Assembly (NCBI GenBank): GCA_964531735.1
Contig: CAZHGD010000102.1
Coordinates: 1 to 26,699, forward strand
Source: CAZHGD01 sp964531735
GTDB lineage: Bacteria > Armatimonadota > UBA10988
Reading direction: 5' to 3'
Length of the DNA: 26,699 bases
How positions within the stretch are numbered: the stretch's first letter is position 1; every line of letters starts with the position of its first letter. The notes under the pieces were generated by a model, which searched no databases, was not told the DNA's origin, and saw nothing but the letters and a program-made list of their open reading frames with translations. Positions 1 through 6,949 of this stretch are shown in pieces. The position numbers were made by a program, and so were the translations under genes.

Positions 1-1046
1 GTGCCGCGCCTGGTGGCGGTCGGCCCGAAGGCGGCGCGCCCGGCGGGTGGGGCGGTCCGCGGCCGTCGCCGCTGGAGCGACTGGCGCTGCTGGGCATCAC
101 GACGCGCTGGCTGAGCCGCAACGCCGCCGCGCTGTGGCTGACTCTGGAGCCACGGCAAGGCGAGTTCCGCACGCAGCCGTTGGCCACCATGGTGGAAGCG
201 GGGCTGGCGGCCAAGTTGGAGACGGTGGTCGAGCTCGACCCGTACCCGACGCGCGACGCGGCGCCGGACTGGTTGACCGGCCCGGCGGTCAAGGAGCTGC
301 CCGGCCGGGTGGCGGCGCCGGTCGAAGTCTGGGTGCAGCACGTGAGCGGCGTGGCCGCGGCCCTGGCGGGCAAGCGGCTGCAGTACGCCCTGGCGGGCAC
401 CCCCGAGGCCGGGCGGGCGGCGCTGCTGGCGAAGACGCAGCAGACGTTGACCAAAGCAGACGCCGAGGCGCGGTTGGTGGCCGATGGCGGGTGGGTCCGC
501 CTGCCGGCGCCAACGCTGGGTGCTTTCGAGACGACGCGGGTGGAGGCCCTGGAAGCGGCCGGCGAACCCGACCCGTTGGCCGCGTCGGCCCAGCCGGTGC
601 TGGCGTTGATGCAAGCGGTGGCCGCGGGCAAGCGGTCTCTCTTGTGGCCGAACCAGGGCTGGGCGCCGGCGCAGGCTGGGCGCTATGTGACGCCGCTGTT
701 CTGCGGGCCGGACGGCGCGCCGCGGCCGGTGGTGGCCGTGTGGTGCACGCTGCGACGTCTGGCCGGCGCCCGGACGGTGATGGCACGAGTCGAGCGCGAC
801 GGCAACCAGGTGGTGCTGTTCGGCGGGCAGCCCAAGCTGGCGGCGATCTGGACCACGCGCGCGGCGGCCCCGCTGCGCGCCAAGCTCGGCGAGCAGGTGG
901 CCGCGTGCCTCGCCACCGGCGAGCCGCTCGCCCTGCCGCGTGAGGGCGAGGACACCGTGCTGTCGCTGTCGAACTGGCCGCTGTTCGTCACCGGCCTGAG
1001 CGACGAGGCGGCGAACCGGCTGGTGGAAACCGTAACCGGCAAGTGA
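1..1046 (+). CDS. C-terminal part of an unrecognised protein (5' end outside window)
   Basis: An open frame runs without a stop from the first complete codon at base 3 to TGA at 1044-1046, so the gene starts left of the window. An in-frame ATG at 180 is not a convincing start, because coding-like sequence precedes it (for example SPLERLALLGITTRWLSRN) and no Shine-Dalgarno is visible. About 347 residues are visible. They mix alanine-rich helical stretches with aromatic-rich segments such as LLWPNQGWAP and, near the end, LSLSNWPLFVTGL. I do not recognise a family with confidence. The strand-like C-terminus ending in a phrase of the type 'NWPxFVTGL' could close a large carbohydrate-active or beta-sandwich protein, but that is a guess. 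The next gene begins 19 bases downstream on the same strand, so it is probably co-transcribed with the sugar isomerase. Confidence 0.6.
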   Translation, partial: AAPGGGRPEGGAPGGWGGPRPSPLERLALLGITTRWLSRNAAALWLTLEPRQGEFRTQPLATMVEAGLAAKLETVVELDPYPTRDAAPDWLTGPAVKELPGRVAAPVEVWVQHVSGVAAALAGKRLQYALAGTPEAGRAALLAKTQQTLTKADAEARLVADGGWVRLPAPTLGAFETTRVEALEAAGEPDPLAASAQPVLALMQAVAAGKRSLLWPNQGWAPAQAGRYVTPLFCGPDGAPRPVVAVWCTLRRLAGARTVMARVERDGNQVVLFGGQPKLAAIWTTRAAAPLRAKLGEQVAACLATGEPLALPREGEDTVLSLSNWPLFVTGLSDEAANRLVETVTGK

Positions 1047-1065
1047 GGGTGAAAGGCGGGAGCGC

Positions 1066-1899
1066 ATGAAGCTGGGCTATGGCACCTACGGGATGCCGAA
1101 GCTGTCGGTGGTGGAGGCCGTTTCGGCGGTGGCCCGCATCGGCTATGACGGTGTGGAGCTGGCGGCGATACCGAACCATCCGGCGCACCCGGACCACCTG
1201 GACCGGGCCGCCCGGGCCGAGGTCCGTGCCCGGCTGGATGCCGAGGGTCTGGAACTGCCGGCGCTGATGCTGGCGCTCGACTCCGTGGCGGCCGATCAGG
1301 CGCCGCAGCGGGAGGCCCTGCGTGCGGCCATCGGCCTGGCGCAGGACCTGTCCTTCGACAGCCCGCCGGTGCTGGTGACCACGCTGGGCGGCTCGCCCGT
1401 GCGCTGGGACGACGACCGGCAGCGCGTCGCCGAGAGTGTCGCCGCCTGGGCCGCCATCGCTGGTGAGCAGGGCCAGGTGCTGGCCCTCGAGCCGCATGTC
1501 GGTGGGGTGGTCCACCGTGCCGAACAGGCCGAATGGGTGCGCCAGCAGGTCGACTCGCCGGCGGTCAAGTTCAACTATGACGAGAGCCACTTCGTGCTGC
1601 GCTCGATCCCGACCGCCGAGTCATGTGCCATCATGGCGCCGCACGCCGTGGCCACGCACGTGAAGGATGCGCTCGGCGATGCCGAGCACGTGAAGTTCCT
1701 GCTGCCGGGCGACGCGGGCAACTTCGACTACCCGGAGTTCTTTCGCCTGCTGCACCAACACGGCTACGACGGCTACATCACCGTGGAGGTCAGCGGCATG
1801 GTGTGGGGCGCCGAGGGCTATGACGCGTTGGCCGCGGCCGGTCGCTGCTATGAGTTCCTGAGTGGCGCGCTGGCCCACTCAGGGCTGCACCGCGACTGA
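1066..1899 (+). CDS. Sugar phosphate isomerase/epimerase, xylose-isomerase-like TIM barrel
   Basis: This 277-residue protein looks like a full-length AP-endonuclease-2/xylose-isomerase-like TIM barrel, the family that includes IolE/IolI-type and other sugar epimerases. The N-terminus KLGYGTYG is the usual first strand, followed by IGYDGVELA. Plausible metal ligands lie at the expected places: Glu142 (LEPHVGG), Asp172 to His175 (NYDESH), His198 and Asp201 (THVKD), and Glu241 (ITVEVSG). It should isomerise or epimerise a sugar or keto-sugar using a divalent metal in the cytoplasm; the substrate cannot be read from sequence. The start ATG has only a weak upstream GGGAG. Its TGA overlaps the ATG of the next gene by one base, which implies translational coupling. 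The Gfo/Idh/MocA gene further down fits the frequent pairing of these two families in sugar or inositol catabolism. Confidence 0.88.
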   Translation: MKLGYGTYGMPKLSVVEAVSAVARIGYDGVELAAIPNHPAHPDHLDRAARAEVRARLDAEGLELPALMLALDSVAADQAPQREALRAAIGLAQDLSFDSPPVLVTTLGGSPVRWDDDRQRVAESVAAWAAIAGEQGQVLALEPHVGGVVHRAEQAEWVRQQVDSPAVKFNYDESHFVLRSIPTAESCAIMAPHAVATHVKDALGDAEHVKFLLPGDAGNFDYPEFFRLLHQHGYDGYITVEVSGMVWGAEGYDALAAAGRCYEFLSGALAHSGLHRD

Positions 1900-2957
1900 T
1901 GCCGGGCGGCGGCGACTACCGCGTGGCGCGCCATGTCGGGAGCGAGCCACCACCGCTTGGCGAACTGGCCGACCGGGCGCGCGAGGACGGCTGCCGCATC
2001 GTGGACCGGCTGCTGACGGACTGGTCAAGCGGGGCCAACTGCTTTGCGCAACGCGGTGAGGCGTTGTACCTGGCCTGGCTGGGTGAGCAGGTCGTCGGCG
2101 TGGCGGGGTTGAACCTGGACCCGTACGCCGACCGCGCCGGTGTGGGTCGGGTGCGGCGGCTGTTCGTGGCGCCGGACCACCGGCGCCACGGTCTGGGGCG
2201 GCGGCTGGTGGCCGCGGTGATCGACGAGGCGAGGCGGTCGTTCGCCGAGCTGCGGGTTCGGGCACCGGCGGGGCGCGCGGCGGCGCTGTACGAGGCGATG
2301 GGCTTTGTGCCGTGTCCAGACGATGGCACGGCGACGCACACGATGAGGTTGCGCCCGGTGCTGCACCGGGCTGGAGCAGAGCGTATGGAAAAGGTGCTGT
2401 TGGTCATCGGTGATGCCACCGAGCAGTTCGACACGATGTACCCGTACTTCCGCATACCCGAGGACGGCTACGAACTGCACGTCGGCGCGCCGGAGGCGCG
2501 GCTGATCCACATGGTCGCCCACCAGGTCCCGCCCGGGTGGGACGTGACCCGCGAGTTCGAAGGCTACAAGCTGAACGCCGACGTGGCCTTCAAGGACGTC
2601 GATCCGGCCGATTACCTCGGTCTGGTGATCAGCGGCGGCCGCGCGCCCGAGTACCTGCGCTACGACGCGGACCTGATGCGCATCACCAAGCACTTCTTCG
2701 CCGAGAACAAGCCGGTGGCGTCGGTCTGCCACGGGATCGAGATCATCGCCACCGCCGACGTGATTCGCGGGCGGCGCGTGACGACCGTGCCGAAGTGCGC
2801 GTTCGATGCCGAGGTCTGCGGTGCCACGTTCGTTGACGCGCCGTGCGTCGTCGACGGCAATCTGGTCTGCGCGCGAACCTGGTGGGACAGCACGCCCTGG
2901 ATGCGCGAGTACATGAAGCTGCTCAACGCCGCGCGTGACGCGAAGCAGAAGGGCTAG
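1899..2957 (+). CDS. GNAT acetyltransferase fused to DJ-1/PfpI-family domain
   Basis: One uninterrupted 352-residue frame joins two domains. Residues about 1-155 are a GNAT N-acetyltransferase: the acetyl-CoA loop is RRHGLG (residues 95-100), preceded by VRRLFVAPDH, and a typical late motif AALYEAMGFVP follows. Residues 163-352 are a DJ-1/PfpI-type domain with the nucleophile elbow VCHG (Cys277, His278), an ISGGRAPEYLR segment as in PfpI, and an acidic Glu175 near the N-terminus that may correspond to the conserved partner of the Cys. The GNAT part ends in THTMRLRPVL, which resembles a natural GNAT C-terminus. The PfpI part begins at a Met (ATG at 2385) preceded by GGAG at 8-base spacing, so a separate protein might also be made. 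The gene overlaps the isomerase stop by one base and ends 7 bases before the oxidoreductase. Substrates are unknown; DJ-1/PfpI members include proteases, deglycases and amidases. Confidence 0.85.
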   Translation: MPGGGDYRVARHVGSEPPPLGELADRAREDGCRIVDRLLTDWSSGANCFAQRGEALYLAWLGEQVVGVAGLNLDPYADRAGVGRVRRLFVAPDHRRHGLGRRLVAAVIDEARRSFAELRVRAPAGRAAALYEAMGFVPCPDDGTATHTMRLRPVLHRAGAERMEKVLLVIGDATEQFDTMYPYFRIPEDGYELHVGAPEARLIHMVAHQVPPGWDVTREFEGYKLNADVAFKDVDPADYLGLVISGGRAPEYLRYDADLMRITKHFFAENKPVASVCHGIEIIATADVIRGRRVTTVPKCAFDAEVCGATFVDAPCVVDGNLVCARTWWDSTPWMREYMKLLNAARDAKQKG

Positions 2958-2964
2958 GTGTCCC

Positions 2965-4167
2965 ATGGAACGTCTGCCGCTGCTGCTGGTGGGTTGTGGC
3001 ATGATGGGCGCGCGGCATATGCGCGGCCACGCGGAGTTGGAGCGCACCGCGCCGGGCTATCTCGATCTGGTGGCGGTGTGTGACCGTGACGAGGCGTTGG
3101 CCAACGCCGTCGCCGACGAGGCCGCCGACCTGCTCGGGCGTCGCCCCCAGGTGTTCTGCGACTTGGCCGAGGCGGCGGCGAAGTCGGGCGCCGTGGCCGC
3201 CGACGTGGTGACGCCGAACCGCACCCACGACGATCTGTGCGAACTGCTGTTCAGCGCCGGACTGCACGTGCTGCTGGAGAAGCCGTTCGCGGTGACCATC
3301 GCCCGGGGCCGGCGCATCCTGGCGGCCGCGGAGCGCTCGGGCTGCGTGCTGGGCGTGGCTGAGAACAACCGCCGCGACCCGGTCAACCGGCTCTGCCGCG
3401 CGGCGGTCCAGGCCGGCCTGATCGGCGAGGTGGTCTTCGCCGACATGACACACTACCAGCGCGGCGGCGGCGTCTGCGGCACGCCCTGGCGGCACCAGCT
3501 CAGCATGGGCGGCCTGGCGCTGGACGTGTGGATCCACCTCGCCTACATGCTGGAGTTCCTGGCGGGTCCGATTGACCAGGTCTGGGCGCGCGCCGGAATG
3601 CTGGAAGCCGAGCGCGTCTGGCAGCGGCCGGGCCAGGAGCCGGTGACGGTGCCCTGCAACTCGCCCGACTGGCTGACCGCCGCGGTCGCGTTCGCCAACG
3701 GGGCCAGCGGCACCTGGACCACGCACTTCGCCAGCAGCGGGTTCGGCCAGAACCAGCGGGTGATCTTCGGTACCCGTGGTAGTATGGAGACGCCGGGCGA
3801 CCGCAGTGGCCAACCGGTGCGCATCCGGCGTGGCAACGAGGTGCTGGAGGGCGCGGCTGTGGTCGAGGCGCTGCCCGACTGGCAGTTGCCCGAGATCGAG
3901 ACACGGCTCTGGGGCGCGCGGCCGGCGGGCTACCAGCAGGAGTACCCGATCACCGACCGCAAGCTGCTGGCCGCCGAGTTGGCGGATTTCATCGACGCCG
4001 TCCGCACCGGCAGCGCGCCGGAGGTCAGCGGCGAGGTGGGGCTACGGTCGGTGGCCATCATCTACGCCATGCTGGAATCGGCCGCGGCCGGGCAGGCCGT
4101 GTCGGTCGCCGAAGTGCTGGATGGGCGCGTGTCCGCCTACCAGCAACAAGTGGAAGCGGGCGCCTGA
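2965..4167 (+). CDS. Gfo/Idh/MocA-family NAD(P)-dependent oxidoreductase
   Basis: A 400-residue oxidoreductase with the family's N-terminal Rossmann fold: LLLVGCGMMGARHM gives the GxGxxG dinucleotide loop, LVAVCDRD ends strand 2 with an acidic residue, and LLEKPFAVT gives the EKP motif with the catalytic Lys106. The C-terminal alpha/beta domain has the GGLALDVWIH segment (DxxxH), and about 400 residues is a usual length. It probably oxidises or reduces a sugar or cyclitol hydroxyl with NAD(P). I start it at ATG 2965. An in-frame ATG at 2935 would overlap the preceding domain and adds the basic leader MTRSRRARCP, which does not fit the family. It is the last gene of the first cluster, and a hairpin follows the stop. 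The isomerase two genes upstream suggests the two act on the same sugar. Confidence 0.9.
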   Translation: MERLPLLLVGCGMMGARHMRGHAELERTAPGYLDLVAVCDRDEALANAVADEAADLLGRRPQVFCDLAEAAAKSGAVAADVVTPNRTHDDLCELLFSAGLHVLLEKPFAVTIARGRRILAAAERSGCVLGVAENNRRDPVNRLCRAAVQAGLIGEVVFADMTHYQRGGGVCGTPWRHQLSMGGLALDVWIHLAYMLEFLAGPIDQVWARAGMLEAERVWQRPGQEPVTVPCNSPDWLTAAVAFANGASGTWTTHFASSGFGQNQRVIFGTRGSMETPGDRSGQPVRIRRGNEVLEGAAVVEALPDWQLPEIETRLWGARPAGYQQEYPITDRKLLAAELADFIDAVRTGSAPEVSGEVGLRSVAIIYAMLESAAAGQAVSVAEVLDGRVSAYQQQVEAGA

Positions 4168-4188
4168 GTTCAGGCGGCCCAAGGATGT

Positions 4189-4211
4189 CCCGGTCCGCGC
4201 GGCGGACCGGG
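4189..4211 (+). terminator. Hairpin downstream of the first gene cluster, no U-tract
   Basis: A perfect 10-bp inverted repeat, CCCGGTCCGC (4189-4198) and GCGGACCGGG (4202-4211), with a 3-base loop lies 21 bases past the oxidoreductase stop. No T-run follows, so it may be a Rho-dependent or processing structure rather than a classical intrinsic terminator. Confidence 0.5.
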
Positions 4212-4255
4212 CAGGCGTGCGTGTCGTACATGTCGTAGACGCTGTGTTGGCCACG

Positions 4256-4295
4256 CTTCCATGGCGCGGCGACGTCGTGTGCCACGCCATGGAAG
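4256..4295 (+). promoter_or_regulatory. Hairpin overlapping the ribosome-binding site of the first pseudopilin
   Basis: CTTCCATGGCG (4256-4266) and CGCCATGGAAG (4285-4295) form a perfect 11-bp inverted repeat with an 18-base loop. The right arm contains most of the GGAAGGA Shine-Dalgarno (4291-4297) that serves the ATG at 4304. When folded, the mRNA would hide that site, so the structure could control translation by temperature, ligand, protein or a small RNA. It could instead be a DNA operator; both arms contain CCATGG. No direct evidence distinguishes these options. Confidence 0.45.
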
Positions 4296-4303
4296 GAATA
4301 ACC

Positions 4304-4909
4304 ATGTCGGATCGAGCCCGTCGCGGGTTCACGCTGATCGAGCTGTTGGTCGTGATCGCCATTATCGCCATCCTGGCGGCGATCCTGTTCCCCGTGTTCG
4401 CCAAGGCGCGCGAAAAGGCGCGCCAGTCGAGCTGCCAGAGCAACCTGAAGCAGATCGGCCTGGCGCTCCTGCAGTACACCCAGGACTACGACGAAACCAC
4501 GCCGGCTTCGGTGCAGTGGAGCGGCAGCCTGGGCGTCTCCTGGCCGGAACTGGTGCTGCCGTACAGCAAGAACACGCAGATGTACTACTGCCCATCGGCG
4601 CCGAAGACGAACGCCGATGCGACCAACCTGACCACCGACCACTGCTGGTCGGCCTGGGGCACGGCGCCGTACGTCAGCTACGTGATGAACCGCAACACCG
4701 CGCAGCAGGCTCTGGCGGCGTTCACGGCGCCGGCGCAGACGGTCTGGATCGGTGACGGCGTGTGGGTGGACATGTGGGGCAACGCGACCGATCTGGCGCG
4801 CTGCACCGTCGGTGCCCGGCACAACACCGGCGCCAACTTCGTGCACTGCGACGGCCACGCCAAGTGGGCCAAGACCGAGAACATCGCCACTTTGCAGTGG
4901 GCCAAGTAG
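4304..4909 (+). CDS. Pseudopilin-like protein with prepilin cleavage site and H-X9-DG motif
   Basis: A 201-residue protein of the prepilin-type N-terminal cleavage/methylation class combined with the H-X9-DG processing-associated C-terminus (DUF1559-like). The leader MSDRARRG is followed by FTLIELLVV, giving the Gly/Phe prepilin peptidase site and Glu at mature position 5, then a hydrophobic helix to about residue 30. The conserved FPVFAKAREKARQSSC stretch follows. Near the end, His-NTGANFVHC-Asp-Gly satisfies H-X9-DG. The mature protein should be inserted in the inner membrane and may join a type II-secretion or type IV-pilus-like assembly. ATG 4304 is chosen because GGAAGGA lies 6 bases upstream; in-frame starts further upstream lengthen the leader without an RBS. 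A nearly identical N-terminus occurs in the next gene, so the two are tandem paralogues. The leader mRNA carries a hairpin over this RBS. Confidence 0.9.
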   Translation: MSDRARRGFTLIELLVVIAIIAILAAILFPVFAKAREKARQSSCQSNLKQIGLALLQYTQDYDETTPASVQWSGSLGVSWPELVLPYSKNTQMYYCPSAPKTNADATNLTTDHCWSAWGTAPYVSYVMNRNTAQQALAAFTAPAQTVWIGDGVWVDMWGNATDLARCTVGARHNTGANFVHCDGHAKWAKTENIATLQWAK

Positions 4910-4915
4910 GTCTCA

Positions 4916-4948
4916 CGGCGCGGCCGCTGCCCGGCAGCGGCCGCGCCG
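4916..4948 (+). terminator. Very strong GC hairpin between the two tandem pseudopilins
   Basis: A perfect 16-base inverted repeat (4916-4931 and 4933-4948, one base between the arms) begins 7 bases after the stop of the first pseudopilin. The core is GCGGCCGCTGC paired with GCAGCGGCCGC. In practice the apex would open to a loop of about 5 bases. No T-run follows. It probably ends or protects the first pseudopilin transcript. Confidence 0.6.
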
Positions 4949-4979
4949 ACCAACCGCCGCACTCGTTCCGAGTGATTCC

Positions 4980-5008
4980 TCGACCTGTTCCGCCGCCGCC
5001 GCTATACT
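4980..5008 (+). promoter_or_regulatory. Candidate sigma70-type promoter for the second pseudopilin
   Basis: TCGACC (4980-4985), 17 bases, then TATACT (5003-5008). The -10 matches 5 of 6 and the -35 matches 4 of 6 consensus bases, and the A/T-containing -10 stands out in a very GC-rich stretch. It lies between a hairpin terminator and the gene start at 5057, which is where an independent promoter would be expected. Confidence 0.5.
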
Positions 5009-5056
5009 CCGCCCCGGCGCACGGTGGATCGCGCCGCTGCGCAGAGGAGTCGCGCC

Positions 5057-5683
5057 ATGCGTTGGGACACTCGTCGTGGCTTCACGCTGATCGAGCTGTT
5101 GGTCGTCATCGCCATCATCGCCATTCTGGCGGCGATTCTGTTCCCCGTGTTCGCCAAAGCCCGCGAGAAGGCGCGCCAGTCGAGCTGCCAGAGCAACCTC
5201 AAGCAGATCGGTCTGGCGCTGCTCCAGTACGCCCAGGACTATGACGAGCGCACCGGCTACGCGGTGCTGTGGCAGACCGGCTACGGTGCTGGTTGGTCCT
5301 GGCCCGAGTGGTCGCAGCCCTACACCAAGAACGTGCAGTTGTACTACTGCCCCTCGGCCCCGCGGACGGTCATCAACGCGGGCAGTGCCGACTTCGGTAC
5401 CAAGGACTCGTCCTGGAGCGCCTGGTGTACCGCGCCGTATGTCAGCTACGTGATGAACACGCAGGCGGCGAATGCCTCACTGGCCGAGTTCACGGCGGTG
5501 AGCGAGACGGTGTGGGTGGGCGACGGCATCTGGGTGGACATGGACGGCAGCAGCGCGGCGGCGATCCAGCAGCGCTGCCTGATGGCCCTGCGGCACAACG
5601 AAGGCAACAACTTCCTGTTCTGCGATGGCCATGTCAAGTGGGCCAAGCGCGAGAATGTGCTGTCGATGCGGTGGACCAAGTAG
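5057..5683 (+). CDS. Pseudopilin-like protein with prepilin cleavage site and H-X9-DG motif (tandem paralogue)
   Basis: A 208-residue protein with leader MRWDTRRG, then FTLIELLVV with Glu at mature position 5, then the same FPVFAKAREKARQSSC motif as its upstream neighbour. The C-terminus has His-NEGNNFLFC-Asp-Gly, another exact H-X9-DG, followed by HVKWAK. Shared internal phrases with the first copy include LYYCPSAP, TAPYVSYVMN and the pattern TVW(I/V)GDG(V/I)WVDM, so the whole protein is homologous, not only the signal region. ATG 5057 has GAGGAG 7 bases upstream; the in-frame ATG at 5024 is left out because it lacks this and lengthens the leader. It probably has its own promoter. The product should be processed by a prepilin peptidase and anchored in the inner membrane. 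The pilus or secretion machine it belongs to is not in this window. Confidence 0.9.
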   Translation: MRWDTRRGFTLIELLVVIAIIAILAAILFPVFAKAREKARQSSCQSNLKQIGLALLQYAQDYDERTGYAVLWQTGYGAGWSWPEWSQPYTKNVQLYYCPSAPRTVINAGSADFGTKDSSWSAWCTAPYVSYVMNTQAANASLAEFTAVSETVWVGDGIWVDMDGSSAAAIQQRCLMALRHNEGNNFLFCDGHVKWAKRENVLSMRWTK

Positions 5684-5722
5684 CAGCGCCGGCGCCAGAA
5701 CCAGCCCAACAGCCCACAACCA

Positions 5723-5893
5723 GGGGACGCGATACGAATTCCAAACTCGGGGACATGATACTGGTTTCTGGTGTCTCCCATCGTTGTGGACAGGAGCAGT
5801 GCGGCCGAAACTAGTATCATGTCCCCGCCTTTCATCAGTGCGGCCGAAACTAGTATCATGTCCCCGCCTTTCATCATGTCCCCGCCTTTCATC
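5723..5893. repeat. REP/REPIN-like cluster with tandem 39-bp units
   Basis: GGGGACATGATACTGGTTT (5749-5767) faces an inverted copy with one mismatch, AAACTAGTATCATGTCCCC (5808-5826), across 40 bases. The inverted copy lies inside a 39-bp unit repeated exactly in tandem at 5798-5836 and 5837-5875, and an 18-base partial copy follows at 5876-5893. A more diverged GGGGACGCGATACGAATT sits at 5723-5740. The GGGGAC...GTCCCC ends resemble repetitive extragenic palindromes mobilised by REP-associated tyrosine transposases (RAYT). No transposase gene is present here. The cluster fills the gap between two convergent genes, a usual place for REPs. Confidence 0.7.
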
Positions 5894-5901
5894 GACTTGG
5901 T

Positions 5902-5937
5902 CGGGGCCATGGGGCGCTGACGCGGCCGATGGCCCCG
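5902..5937 (-). terminator. Hairpin downstream of the third pseudopilin
   Basis: CGGGGCCAT (5902-5910) pairs with ATGGCCCCG (5929-5937) across an 18-base loop, just past the stop of the minus-strand pseudopilin. The stem is 9 bp with no T-run on the minus strand. It may act as a terminator or as a 3'-end stabiliser. Confidence 0.35.
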
Positions 5938-5942
5938 GCCGG

Positions 5943-6641
5943 CTACTGCAGGTCGTACAGCGACACGTCCTTGCCGACATAGCCCATGTCGGTCAGGGCG
6001 GTGTCCCAGGCGGCGAGTGCCCGCGGCATGGCCTTGACGTGTCCGTCAGCGAAGCCGGTGTTGCAGACGCCGCTGTGCCGGAAGTGCTGACCGCTGCTCA
6101 GTTCGGGCGCGCCCGGGTAATGCAGCCAGGGCTCTGGCGTCTGCGGGATGGCATTGGAGAACATCAGCACCTCCTCAGCCATCATGATCGTCTCGGAGGC
6201 CGACGCGACGCTGGCGAGCGAGGATGGCCAGTAGGGCAGGCCAGGGACCACGGGGGCCAGTGTCCCGGCTGTGCCGCCCAGGTACGGGCTGTAGGCGAAG
6301 GCGTTGATGTCGCCGGTACGGATGAACGACGGGCAACTGCGCACTTGGTCGTTCTTCAGGTATGGCCGGATCCAGCAGCCTGCTGTGCTGGCTGCGTTGC
6401 CGTAGTGACCACTCCACTCGCCCCGAGTGCCGGCGGCAACGGGCATCCAGGTCTCGTCATAGTCCTGGGCGTAGGAGAGTGCGGCCAAGCCAAGTTGCTT
6501 GAGGTTGCTAGCGCAACTAGACTGCCGAGCCTTCTCGCGGGCTCTGGCGAAGACAGGGAACAGGATCGCTGCCAGGATCGCGATGATCGCGATCACGACG
6601 AGTAGTTCGATGAGGGTGAACGCTTGTGTGCGTCGGTGCAT
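5943..6641 (-). CDS. Pseudopilin-like protein with H-X9-DG motif, divergent copy
   Basis: A 232-residue relative of the two plus-strand pseudopilins. The leader MHRRTQA precedes FTLIELLVVIAIIAILAAIL, with Glu at mature position 5, followed by FPVFARAREKARQSSC. The residue before the cleavage point is Ala, not the usual Gly; prepilin peptidases generally prefer Gly, so processing might be slower or different. The C-terminal part has His-SGVCNTGFA-Asp-Gly, an exact H-X9-DG. Outside these motifs it shares little with the other two. The start is supported by GGAGG about 7 bases upstream on the minus strand. The gene converges on the second pseudopilin, with the REP-like cluster between them, so it is a separate transcription unit. 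Several codons use A/T more often than neighbouring genes do. Confidence 0.88.
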   Translation of the reverse strand: MHRRTQAFTLIELLVVIAIIAILAAILFPVFARAREKARQSSCASNLKQLGLAALSYAQDYDETWMPVAAGTRGEWSGHYGNAASTAGCWIRPYLKNDQVRSCPSFIRTGDINAFAYSPYLGGTAGTLAPVVPGLPYWPSSLASVASASETIMMAEEVLMFSNAIPQTPEPWLHYPGAPELSSGQHFRHSGVCNTGFADGHVKAMPRALAAWDTALTDMGYVGKDVSLYDLQ

Positions 6642-6949
6642 GAACTGCCTCCGTGCCAGCTCGTGGTGTAGCGCGACTGTAGCGGCCCCGCCTTAGCCCA
6701 GACTAAGGACCACGACCGGCGCCCGAACCGGTCGCGGCTTGTCGGGTTGGGCTGGCTGCCTACCACGTGAAGAGGCGGACAGGCATGGTGGCGGTCCGGT
6801 GCGGGCAGAGCGCTTGGCTGTGGCGCGGAATCGGCTCAGCTTGAGCATTGGCTGGCCATTGTCGCGCAGCCGGCGGCACACCGGGGCACCATGGCCCGGA
6901 GGCCCGCCAAGACCGACGGCGCACAGCCGCCCGCTCGGAGCGCCACTGC
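6642..6949. other. Intergenic region with two small hairpins
   Basis: This 308-base gap between the minus-strand hydrolase gene (3' end) and the third pseudopilin (5' end) has no convincing gene. Two small inverted repeats are present: CCTTAG/CTAAGG (6691-6708) and CGACCGG/CCGGTCG (6713-6734). They could form the 3' end of the hydrolase transcript or part of the pseudopilin control region. I found no good promoter match for the pseudopilin; TACAGT on the minus strand near 6676 is a weak -10 candidate. Confidence 0.3.

Larger units (their letters stand above)
4328..5248 (+). repeat. Direct repeat: N-terminal coding segments of the two tandem pseudopilins
   Basis: The 168-base segments 4328-4495 and 5081-5248 encode mature N-termini identical at 55 of 56 residues (only Thr/Ala differs at position 51). 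They differ at scattered positions, mostly third codon positions. Beyond this segment the two proteins diverge. This indicates duplication followed by purifying selection or gene conversion on the N-terminal part. Confidence 0.8.

Noticed and set aside
5798..5893. CRISPR array
   Set aside because: The 39-bp units are directly adjacent with no unique spacers between them, and no cas gene is near. The inverted copies and GGGGAC ends fit a REP-type element better.
6670..6715. Promoter for the third pseudopilin on the minus strand
   Set aside because: TACAGT could be a -10, but the best -35-like TTAGTC is 19 bases away and matches poorly. It is not supportable as a feature.
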